Source: Cucurbitaria berberidis CBS 394.84
Lineage: Eukaryota > Ascomycota > Dothideomycetes > Pleosporales > Cucurbitariaceae
Length of the DNA stretch: 64,000 bases
Reading direction: 5' to 3'
Assembly (NCBI RefSeq): GCF_010015615.1
Contig: NW_024468941.1
Coordinates: 384,094 to 448,093 of the forward strand
The notes beneath the pieces were generated by a model, which saw only the letters and a list, made by a program, of their open reading frames with translations, made no database searches and was not told where the DNA came from. Shown here piece after piece: positions 1-9,158 of this stretch. Positions within the stretch are counted from its first letter, which is position 1. Every line of letters starts with the position of its first letter. Both the position numbers and the translations under genes were made by a program.

Positions 1-375
1 CCACGCGCCATACCCAAAACGCGCCCGCCTAGAAGCACTCCACCTCAAATGATCGCCTGTTTCATCCGTGCATCAAACATCGGCTAGGAATAGCTGGCCT
101 CTTGGTTTAATTTCGTCGTCGCTCCCTCTCTCTTTTCTACCTTGCTTGCTTTTGTGGTGTCTCTGTGCGTTATCACTATTCGCAGGCCGAATATAATTTA
201 CGGCAGTGCGGTCCGCAGAGCGTGAGAAAGAGCTTGGAAATCTTGGCCATTTGCGCATTACCTGGTCTTTTCGCATCATTTATACATCTTGTACAATTCT
301 TGTTGGCTTATTTTTACTTCGACTGTTCAGTTCTTTTTAAGACCACAAGAGATAGACTTGGTAGACATCACCAAC
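1..375. other. Upstream region and 5' leader of the first gene
   Basis: No convincing gene. The stretch holds the presumed promoter and leader of the membrane aminopropyltransferase-like gene that starts at 376. Short open frames on both strands have no family features. Confidence 0.5.
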
Positions 376-2136
376 ATGTCCTCAAGACAAAAAACACCAA
401 AGAAGCCAAAGGCAGCGAAGGAAGCCGAGAAACAAACACGACACCTCCCGCCTTCAACGGTCCTCAAAAATGTCGGCCGCGCAGCAGCGCTACTCCTTAT
501 CGCGGGCATTGCATCTCCAGTCTCGCAACTAAACTTATCACCTGTGTATGGATCCATCCCCGCCTCACTACACCACCAGCGGACCATGACTCTCACCGCT
601 GTCGCCGCCTTAATCGGCCGCCGAGGACTCAAGAGCTATGTCTCCGCAAGTGTTGCCGACTATATCGCTGTAATTGCGTACTGGACACCAGTTCTGCAGT
701 TCTTGCTATTTCCGTATAGTGCAAAGCTCGGAATTGAGTATGGACCGCTAATCATTGAGGCTTTCACGTATTTCCCGTTGCTTTTTCTAGCCGTGTATGC
801 GGCAGGCGATTTCCTGGATACAGTGGATTTGGAGCGGTTCAATCTTCCGGCTTCCCTGGGGGAAATTGCGATGCCGACAGCAACTTATTTCACGGTATCG
901 ACTGTAGCCAAGCTCAGCAGCGCCCTGGTTCCTAACTTTGTTGGAACATCTCTGTACTTTACACGCGTCGGTCTGCAGATGCTACTCGCATCCGCATCCG
1001 CCTTTGTCACACCATCACGCGTAATCTTCCTCGCCTTCCCAGCAATTCTGCACACGCTCTGGGCAAATCCGCACCATTTCTCAGAGCATGCTTTTCAATT
1101 GGCGAATTCTACCTTGGTATCAACGCAAAACTACACTCTCCTTGCCCGCCAGGAATCGATCACTGGATACATCTCAGTCGTGGAGAACTACGCTGATAAC
1201 GCTTTCCGCCTCCTTCGTTGCGATCATTCATTGTTAGGAGGCGAATGGCTTGTTACGCCCGAAGCCTACAAAAAGGGCCAACGACAGCGAGAATCGATCT
1301 TCGCTGTCTTCGTTTTACTCGAAGCCGTGCGTCTTATTGAGCCACCTATCACGGCTGAATCCTCCACTCCCATCCTTCTCGACGACAGCCAGAAATCCGC
1401 CCTAGTCATTGGTCTCGGTATCGGCACAGCGCCTAACGCTATGATCGGGCATGGCATCAATACGACGATTGTAGAGCTAGATCCTGTAGTCCACCACTAC
1501 GCGACGAAGTACTTCAACCTCAGCCCCAATCACACAGCTGTCATCGACGATGCAACCGCCTATGTCTCCTCCAAGTCCGTTACAAACCCTGGCTCTTTCA
1601 ACTACATAATCCACGATGTGTTCACCGGCGGCGCGGAACCCGTGTATCTCTTCACTACAGAGTTCATGAAAGGCTTGTACAACTTATTGACCGACGATGG
1701 AGTGGTGGCAATCAATTATGCAGGAGACCTAACGCTGGGAAGTACAAAGCTCGTATTGAACACCATTCATGCCGTGTTCCCAGCTTGCAGGCTATTCCGC
1801 GACGCGCCCGCTCCGGAGACGCCAAAAGAGGGCGAACCAGATTTCATCAACATGGTCGTGTTCTGTGTGAAGAACGACCACGGAAAGGGCAAGTCGGCGG
1901 TAAACTTCAGGCAGACTACGAATGCAGACTACCTAGGGAGTATCGCACGTCAAAACTTCTTGCAGCCAAGAAAGGAACTGGAGGTCAAGTACAAATATGT
2001 GCGCCCGGAGAAAGGTGGTAGAGTCATGGGTAATGCAGATGTGGGCGAGTTGGTAAAGTATCACAAGGAGGGCGCTGTCAGTCATTGGAAGATCATGAGG
2101 AGTGTGCTTCCAGATGGGGTGTGGGAGACGTGGTGA
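376..2136 (+). CDS. Membrane protein with spermidine-synthase-like domain
   Basis: Single-exon gene of 586 aa. The start at 376 is preferred over an in-frame ATG at 289 because it has a good fungal context (CACCAACATG) and begins a basic lysine-rich leader. About six hydrophobic segments follow in the first half (residues ~45-290), so the protein is probably membrane-embedded. The C-terminal half carries a Rossmann methyltransferase or aminopropyltransferase-like fold: VIGLGIGTAP (~345-355), then the acidic strand end VELDP, IDDA and a YIIHDVFTGG segment, as in polyamine synthases. Known spermidine synthases are soluble, so the membrane fusion suggests a different substrate. Polyamine activity is not shown: the glycine motif is GLGIGTAP rather than the usual GGGDGG. 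Function is uncertain; a membrane-tethered small-molecule transferase is the best reading. Confidence 0.82.
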   Translation: MSSRQKTPKKPKAAKEAEKQTRHLPPSTVLKNVGRAAALLLIAGIASPVSQLNLSPVYGSIPASLHHQRTMTLTAVAALIGRRGLKSYVSASVADYIAVIAYWTPVLQFLLFPYSAKLGIEYGPLIIEAFTYFPLLFLAVYAAGDFLDTVDLERFNLPASLGEIAMPTATYFTVSTVAKLSSALVPNFVGTSLYFTRVGLQMLLASASAFVTPSRVIFLAFPAILHTLWANPHHFSEHAFQLANSTLVSTQNYTLLARQESITGYISVVENYADNAFRLLRCDHSLLGGEWLVTPEAYKKGQRQRESIFAVFVLLEAVRLIEPPITAESSTPILLDDSQKSALVIGLGIGTAPNAMIGHGINTTIVELDPVVHHYATKYFNLSPNHTAVIDDATAYVSSKSVTNPGSFNYIIHDVFTGGAEPVYLFTTEFMKGLYNLLTDDGVVAINYAGDLTLGSTKLVLNTIHAVFPACRLFRDAPAPETPKEGEPDFINMVVFCVKNDHGKGKSAVNFRQTTNADYLGSIARQNFLQPRKELEVKYKYVRPEKGGRVMGNADVGELVKYHKEGAVSHWKIMRSVLPDGVWETW

Positions 2137-2583
2137 ATTATATCCAAATTTAGTACTATGTAAGAGAGAACGGGCCGCTACACTGGTTAGATATAAAATT
2201 GTAAATATATGCGTTTACACGCTTAGATTTCTTAGGGAAACGAGTCGTGTATCAGATCAACGATTAGGGATCTCGCAGTATTTGTGGCGTCTAAGAAATG
2301 GTGGTGTATGGAAGCTAACGTGTACATGAGTTATGTCCTTGATATGCCCATTATCCCTCGACACGCCCCTTTCGCAGGCGCGCTATTTTCGAATCCTCTT
2401 TCCCTTCAATAAGCCAATAGCTAGGCTACCAATATCAGCCTTTCCATCTACGTCGCCGACACCGAATAGCTTTCTAGCAGCCTCATAATGCGTTTGGTAG
2501 AGTCTATTTAGGTATGGATCTGACATTGCAAGACGCTATGGTGTTGAGCGTGGAAGAATCAATGTAATCACAAACATCCCCGC
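2137..2583. other. Intergenic, between convergent genes
   Basis: Convergent 3' ends; presumably terminators of both flanking genes. No gene seen. Confidence 0.5.
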
Positions 2584-2645
2584 ACTCAAAGTACTTTCAC
2601 AGAACCAGCGATAGCTCAACTAGGGCGTAGGCGCTTTGGAAATCC
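2584..2645 (-). repeat. Dispersed repeat, copy 1 (overlaps the end of the orphan gene)
   Basis: About 60 bp recur, diverged, at 4403-4461, 20182-20250 and, as a shorter form, 33402-33439. The core on the coding strand is CAAAGCGCCTACGCCCTAG. In this copy the core encodes the last residues KAPTP and the stop codon of the gene on the minus strand, then runs into its 3' untranslated part (AGCTATCGCTGGTTCTGTGA). Confidence 0.8.
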
Positions 2646-3753
2646 TCTTCTCCTCCTTGGTTAACTTCTTGTTTGTCGGCTCACCATACTTGAACCCCCA
2701 CCACTTAGATACTTCTGGGAGAGCGCTTATATCCTCTTGTGTGAATACATTGTCTGTGATCTGGAGGATGGGCCAAAGACCATTTTCGATGGGATTTGAG
2801 GCGAAAGCTGGAAAGGCGACCTGATAGTTTAGCGGTTGCCGGCCCGAAATTCTTTTCGCCGACAACCCATTGTTAGGTGTAGGATGGAGACAGTAATACC
2901 CGTTTCTCTGCGTCGGGAATCTGAAAGGATACAGAATGATCCGAAAGTCGAAATGGTCCAAAACAAGCAAAGCCTGTAGCTCGATGAGGGCTCGTGTACT
3001 GAAGCGTACATTGACAAAGAGATCTTGATACTCGACAAATTCGCTCTCGGCAATTTCGAGAGGGTACTTATTAAGAAGTCGAAAGGCCTCTGTGGCGACC
3101 TTGGAAGCCTCCATTATCGTAGGGCATATGTTGATGTCCAGAGGACCACCGGTGCGGAACCATTTGTCACCATCGGCTGGTTCTCGTGGGTTCCTATCAG
3201 GGTTCGATGCGTATTTCCTCATATTAGATTGCCAGCCCATGAATGCCTTTGTCTTCATGGGTTTGATCTCCGGGAATATTCGAAGGTGCTTCTGCTTGTC
3301 TGGCGCATGTGCAGTGTTCCAGACATAAACCTTCCAGGTTTTGATAATCTTGCGATATTTCGAGAGTGCGTCCCTTTGCTGTTTGGCGCTGAGTGAACTG
3401 ATAGCCCTATCTTCGCCCTCTGAAGGGTCCCAAGTAACTTCAATATCGACAAGTTCGATACTGTACGCAAACTGTCGGCCTGGCATGTCGTCGGCCTGAC
3501 CAAGAGGCGTGAGGTGAATGGTTTCAACACGCGCGTCTGTGGTCGGTATTACCGTTTCGATCTCTGACAGATGGGGAAGCGCATGCAGCCATTTATTGAG
3601 AAGCTTTGTATCCTTAGACGACTCAAGTCGCCTGACATTTGTAAGTAGTCGTTGTGAAGGGTCTGCTATCGGTGCAGTGATCCTAGGCACTATATTCTCA
3701 TTTGGTTGCCGTATCTTCTTCTTCGCCCACGCCGGCTTAGAATTCGGCTTCAT
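2620..3753 (-). CDS. Orphan hypothetical protein with a repeat-derived C-terminus
   Basis: Open frame giving 377 aa from the first in-frame ATG (MKPNSKPAWAKKK). I recognise no family. The protein begins basic and has no signal peptide or clear membrane segment. The middle is rich in aromatic and charged residues and the end is basic (KKLTKEEKRISKAPTP). The frame stays open upstream to about 3976, where a CTCACAG acceptor stands, and that extra stretch reads as an acidic, Ser/Glu-rich segment. A further 5' exon is therefore likely, but I could not place its start. The last nine codons lie inside a repeat found three more times in the window, and one of those copies lies inverted upstream of the gene. 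This could be a member of a lineage-specific multicopy family or a gene carried by a mobile element. Confidence 0.6.
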   Translation of the reverse strand: MKPNSKPAWAKKKIRQPNENIVPRITAPIADPSQRLLTNVRRLESSKDTKLLNKWLHALPHLSEIETVIPTTDARVETIHLTPLGQADDMPGRQFAYSIELVDIEVTWDPSEGEDRAISSLSAKQQRDALSKYRKIIKTWKVYVWNTAHAPDKQKHLRIFPEIKPMKTKAFMGWQSNMRKYASNPDRNPREPADGDKWFRTGGPLDINICPTIMEASKVATEAFRLLNKYPLEIAESEFVEYQDLFVNVRFSTRALIELQALLVLDHFDFRIILYPFRFPTQRNGYYCLHPTPNNGLSAKRISGRQPLNYQVAFPAFASNPIENGLWPILQITDNVFTQEDISALPEVSKWWGFKYGEPTNKKLTKEEKRISKAPTP

Positions 3754-4120
3754 GGTTCTCTTCCTGTGCGTGGTTGACTGGATTTCATCGTCGGGTGACA
3801 ATTCGTCGCTTCCTTGATCGGAAAGCCCAGAAGGGGTGATCGACTCCTCGGGTTCGTATTCACTGTCGAGAACTTCGTCTTGTAATTGACTGTGACCGCG
3901 AGGTCTACGAGCATTGCCCTGCAGTCCGCTGCTAGTGTTAATACATTGCCTATCATTGCCCTTGGTCGACGTACCTCTGTGAGAGAGAGCAGAATAAGTT
4001 GTAAAGCTCGGAGAGCTCTCTGCAAATCGTAAAAGCGGTGTTGCAACAAAATAAACGGTACAGTACCGCGACGCAGAAACTTGGTCGCAGAACCATAGAA
4101 CTGATTCTAGCCACGTAACA

Positions 4121-4147
4121 GCGATGCTGCTGCTGCTGCTGCTGCTG
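4121..4147. repeat. CTG/CAG trinucleotide microsatellite
   Basis: Seven to eight CTG units lie upstream of the orphan gene. On the minus strand one frame reads poly-Gln, but the frame has no other coding support. It may lie in the leader or a 5' exon of that gene. Confidence 0.8.
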
Positions 4148-4402
4148 TAGGCAGCAGAACAAAAAGCCAGCAGTCTGTGTGACGGACTAGGTGATGGGTG
4201 TGGTCGTGGTGACGTGCTAAGCTATCGTGAGTGAGAGATTGAAGGAAAGACCGCCCGAGTTTATCGTAATATATGTTTCGGTTGGCAGGTTATTGGGGTG
4301 AGGTGAAGGTGCAAACGCGCGGGCTTGGCATCCAGAGTCACCCACGATGTTGTTGTTGCCTGCCTGCGGCCCCGCCTCTTGCCAACAACGCAACCTTCCA
4401 CG

Positions 4403-4461
4403 CTTAAGAGGATTTTCAAAGCGCCTACGCCCTAGTTGAACTATCGCTGGTCCTGTGAAAG
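4403..4461 (+). repeat. Dispersed repeat, copy 2 (inverted relative to copy 1)
   Basis: Matches the reverse complement of 2588-2645 over about 57 bp with few mismatches, including the KAPTP-stop coding core and the following TATCGCTGG...TGTGAAAGT. With copy 1 it brackets the orphan gene in inverted orientation, about 1.88 kb end to end. I see no clear target-site duplication. Confidence 0.8.
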
Positions 4462-4611
4462 TTGATGGCTCCTAATGGCTACCTCTGTAGTATATAGCAA
4501 TGTACAAGTACGTGCGCACTGACGTTGCCTTCCCGCTAACCACGAGCCCAAGCGCGTGTGCTTCCTATAAGTAGGGGTATTAATGTGATCATTAAATGAA
4601 CAGACAACTGC

Positions 4612-5045
4612 CTCATAGACTAGCCAGGAGGCATTTAGCACTTTTAACAACTACTAGCTCCGCCCTTATAACGCACCTAGACATGCCTTGATGTTTGCTA
4701 CTTACAATATCTGACTATATTGTTCTAAACATGTCCCAGTCCACCGTGGCAGCTTCTGTCACGTAATAGTTATTGACAGAAGGGTATATGGGCTTAGCCT
4801 ACTATTCCAACTCTTCTTGAGCATTACAATGCGATACGATTCTGAATGATAGATATCCTGGTCCAATGACAACGTCTGTCGAGGCGGAGTGGTAACTGAA
4901 CCCTCTAGGTCAGAGGACATGGTCGGTTTGATATACGTATTGCAAGCATAAGTGGGTAGGATGGTTTGAGGCACATCTAGGTGTGTTATAAGGGCGGAGC
5001 TAGTAATTGTAAAAGGTGCCAAAGGCCTCCTGGCTAGTCTAGGAG
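4612..5045. mobile_element. MITE-like element with 77-bp terminal inverted repeats
   Basis: The left end (4612-4688) and the right end (4969-5045) are inverted copies of each other with about 9 mismatches in 77 positions. Both ends begin CTC-TAGACTAGCCAGGAGG. The 5-bp word ACTGC stands directly outside both ends (4607-4611 and 5046-5050), as expected of a target-site duplication. The 280-bp interior has no convincing coding frame, so this looks like a non-autonomous DNA transposon. Several end-to-end differences are C/T or G/A transitions, compatible with RIP or ageing. The superfamily cannot be named from the end sequence. Confidence 0.8.
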
Positions 5046-5246
5046 ACTGCTGATTGAGTTAAGGCCAAGGGGGCCACGTTGTATTCGTAATGATACTAAA
5101 ACAGGAATATATGTGCAAAAAGCAGCCGTGGTATATACAACTCTTTCCCAGCCAAGAAAGGTCTCACCAAAACGCCCTTGTATCCACCAGGTATCATCAG
5201 TTCGTCTTGCACAGTCCTCGTGAACACCTCTTAAACAAGCACCACT

Positions 5247-7039
5247 TCACTTCTTCTCATAGTGAGAAGCCTCAAGATCCTTGTTGGCAACAATGGAATC
5301 AAAGTCTACTGCACCCTCCTGCACACCAACATGGCTCTCGCTATACGCATCAAGCTCCTTGCCCTTGACGAGATTAAGGTAGATCGGGTAACTCCAAGCG
5401 ATGAAGAAGAAAACGAGGGGAATGCACATGGCCTTGCGGGTACCGATTCTATCAGCGACGTTGCCGAGGATGACAGGGACAACGGCGCCGCCGCAGACGG
5501 AGGAGACGAGGTAAGAAGCACCGCGCTTGGTATGGCGACCGAGACCTCTCACTATACCAAAATTAGCTTTGCACAACACAACTTGAGACATCGATTGACT
5601 TACGTGTTAAAGCGAAGATTATGGGAAAGATACATCTGGGCGGTTGTTAGTAGGTGTTCGAAAGGATGCGAGTATCTCTATTTTACGCAGCTAGCATGAG
5701 GTTTCGCGAACGCAGTCGAATGAAAGCCTAGGAAGATGGCATAAGATAAAGAACGATTTCCAACTTACGACTCGAAGAACAAGGTAATCATGAGCATGGA
5801 GAGGCCGCCCCAGTTGGGCTTTTTGCCGTGGCCAGTGTCGGTGCCAATGGCCGCTGAGATGAAGACCATGATGAGGGTTTGGAAGGCCAGAAGGACGTAG
5901 CGGGGTTTTCCGCCATAGTACATAAGACCTGCAGCGGCGAAACGACCGATAGCGAAAAGACCTTGAGCGATGGCATAGAAATTGGCACCTTGCCTGTGGC
6001 CTTCTGTGATGTTCAAATCGGGCCTAGCCTCGGTGAAGTAGTTGATGAAGTAAGCAGCCACACCAACTTGGGCACCGACGTAGGAAAACTGAGCGGCAAC
6101 ACCCCAGAAAAGAGTGTACTGCTTCTTCATGGGCTTATCGACGTAGCCGGTCGCAGCGGTAGTCATCTCAGCTTGATCGGCCATGTCGGCGTCGGAGATT
6201 TCGGGGATAGGGGCAAAATAGAAGACCACGGCGAGGATCCCCACGAATGCAGCAATTCCAAGGTAGACATATTGCACACTCTCCAGAGAGCGACCATCTG
6301 CTCCAACGTTCTTGAAGATGACCTGGCCAGCAAGGACAGGCGCTACGACGGATCCAACAGCCTGGACAGACTGGGATAGCTCAAGACGGAATTCGGACCA
6401 TTTTGGGGGACCACTATAAAATGTCAATAGTTATACAACAAGACCAGAGGCATCTAACGAACCATACGGCGATATATGGGTTCGCACTAGTCTCGAGAGT
6501 CGATAATCCGGAGCCTGCAAGGAACATGGCGCCACAGAAGCCGCCGAAGCTTCGCTTGACCGCTGATGGCCAAAACATCAAAGCACCAACGCAGTAGATG
6601 GAGAGGCCGAGCATGAACGTATAACGGTATCCAAACTTGCGAAGGAACCAGCCAGAGTAGGTGAGAGGGCCAATGAAGTAAGCACTGAATGGGTTAGTAG
6701 ACATTTCATCACCCCGTGAATGACTTCAACATACCCAAAGTAAGACGCCTGAAGACCAGATGATTCGCCCTGAGTGATATGCAGAGCAATCTGGAAGCGA
6801 GAGTTCAAGACATCGAGAAGGCCGTAGGCGAAACCCCACATGAAAAAGAGAATGGTGACCAGGACAACCGGGACGATGGATTGGCGCGTGGTAAGGGCGC
6901 TGGCACCAGTGACGACGCGATTGTCAACGCTCTTTCGTCGAACCTGCTGCTCGACTACTTCAGCCACTGAAGGACGACGGCCCTGCTGCTCGTGGACCTG
7001 TTCCAACGTGGGCTCTTGGGAGCCGCCGAAGAGCTTCAT
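5247..7039 (-). CDS. FHS-type (L-fucose permease-like) MFS sugar transporter
   Basis: Five exons on the minus strand: 7039-6735, 6684-6463, 6413-5769, 5635-5604 and 5551-5247, giving 502 aa. All four introns are GT-AG (GTATGT, GTTCGT, GTAAGT, GTAAGT). The junctions restore family sequence: ASYFG|AYFIGPLTY, NPYIAV|CGPPKW, LFFES|CIFPIIFALT and LT|LRGLGRHTKRGAS. A soluble N-terminus of about 60 aa with two RRxSV sites is followed by about 12 membrane segments. MWGFAYGLLDVLN near the start, ETSANPYIAVCGPP, and the FFES...FALTLRGLGRHTKRG segment are hallmarks of the fucose/glucose-galactose:H+ symporter branch. It probably imports a hexose or deoxyhexose at the plasma membrane. The 32-bp fourth exon is easy for gene callers to miss. 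Confidence 0.9.
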
Positions 7040-9158
7040 GATGGAAAACGAATACCAGGATTGGCCGATACGACAGGCACGATTCAGGTAAAGGTAAATA
7101 AAGGTGATCCGGAGATCAAGAAATGACGTTTGTATAAAGGTGGATCCCAGATGCGCTTGAAAGCTGGAGAACCGAACTGATGAGCATCAATGGGGGAGGG
7201 GTCCGCGTCCTAATATATAAACTCGTCCCATGTTCCTAATATGATAGTCGGGATACGCATCACGACAGGACTGGCGCCATCCAGACTCAGTAAGTCGGTG
7301 GTACATCGGTGGTCCATTGCTGGCGTTGTTTGAGCGCAGCCGGCCATGCAAGCTGGGGTAGGCTTGATGGTTGCTTCATGCCCTCGCTAACGCGCCGAGC
7401 CATGCACTACGCCCCCGGGACTTTCGCAAGCTCGCTCTCGAAATGCGGTCCTGGTAGGCTGGGTGCTCCACGGCCCTTTTGTGGTCTGCAGATTCTTGCC
7501 GAGAGTGTTGCCGTGCGCCATGGGAATGCTCGCTAGCAGCCAATCGCGCACTGTTGGGTGCAACATGAGAACCAACACGCCCTCCCCGGACAGATCCACT
7601 TCGCTGTTGAGCCTCATGACAGACAAATCCTTCCGCATACTGGGGCCCCATAGCAATCTCCACGAAACTACCCCCGTGGAGAAGAACTAGCGGCGAAAAT
7701 CTCTAAGTTCGGGAGCCGCGGAGTGCAGGAGGCCGTCGGTCGTAGGCCAAGTCCAAAAGCTGCACCCCCGCGATTGATCGCTGATCTCTGACGTGCGGTT
7801 ACACACAAAGATCATTCACTCGTAAACTCGTAAAGACGGGTAACAAGCCAAGTCAAGGCGATCTTAGAGGCCCGAGACTGGGTGCCGAGCAACCAAGAGA
7901 GCTCTGGGCTGCGCCAAAGTCGGCTTCTGGTAGACCACGATCTCGCCAAGCGCCGGTGCAAACGATGGCGTGCAGACGATGTAGGGCGCTTGGATCATTG
8001 AGCATGATGACATGAAAGATTGTTGAGGCTCCTGTAGCAGCCCTGGAGTTCAAGGTGGCCGAGCGTGACCCTAAGCTTAAACAGTGTTGTAAGCACTGGG
8101 ATGAAGCGAAACACCCAGGGTGCAATGCAGTATTCTCTACGGGATAAAAGCTCTTCCAAATGAGACATTTGTGAATAGTGTGATCAGCAACAGTAAATTC
8201 GCTCAACCTCATGAAATACCACCATCTCCCAACTTAATCGCAAACAGCATACAACGTAGAGCAGAACCAAATCCTTCCCGCCACCCTTCGGCCTTTAGTA
8301 CCGCGCATGTTGATCCATCTCCTCACCTGCTCGAGATGACGCCTCCGAGCCGACTAGGGTACTGAATAGCGCGATGCACCTTTCCAGCTGCATCCTGGGG
8401 TAAACTCAAGCCGCGTGCTGGGGACGACATCTCAACGTAATGTTCTAGTCGGCTTCTAGCGCGCTTCCTCGCATTGCACAAGGCGCTAAGACCCCTCGTC
8501 GGACATGGGTACCGTGATGCCATGACGCTATCGGTGTTACCCTGCGGGTAGAGGCCATTGGGCCGTTGCTGGCCGAGCAGCGTCGGAAGGTTTATCGGAC
8601 GGAACGCCAGACGGCAGTCTGGGCAGCGGCATATGAACGGCGGAAAGCAGATGCTGCAGATAGTCCCGTGGAGATGTTGGTAGGATGGGCTTGCGGACTC
8701 TAGAACGTGAGGGTTTGTCTGGCGATTTGGTGTGGAGCAAGGGTGCAGAGAGGTGTAGTATAGGCTGTGAAAGGTGGACCGAGCGAGTAATAACATAGGT
8801 AGCAACACATTGAGCATTCGCCATGTAAAACTTTGAGCTAGACATTAAACCAACCCTACATTGCATTCCCTTGAATAAGGACGCAAGAAGCTCCAGAAGA
8901 AAAAAAGACAAGGTATCCTCGCGCTAAGAATATGCAGAAGCGCCGCCCACCCAACCCAGGTTCATCACAAGTCCCCTATCAAACCCCAAGATACGAAAAT
9001 CCAAGGGGGCGGGCTCGAACTAGAACTGTCCCTTACCCAAGCGCCCCAAACTCCCGTACTCCCGCCCTCTGTACATAGCGCGTATATGCTGGCTGCTCCT
9101 GCAGTTGCCTCGATGCGGCACAGTTCACTAGTCGCTAGGTTTTTTGACAATCTGTACA
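7040..9158. other. Intergenic, no gene recognised
   Basis: The stretch covers the promoter of the FHS transporter and the 3' flank of the RhoGEF gene. Open frames here are short, overlapping on both strands and without recognisable motifs. I see no tRNA or clear repeat. Confidence 0.5.

Noticed and set aside
3953..4162. Poly-Gln open frame over the CTG microsatellite on the minus strand
   Set aside because: The frame is explained by the trinucleotide repeat; the rest has no protein-like features and no start in good context.
4759..5022. 87-aa frame inside the MITE as a transposase remnant
   Set aside because: It has no catalytic motif or similarity to a transposase, and it runs through the inverted repeat.
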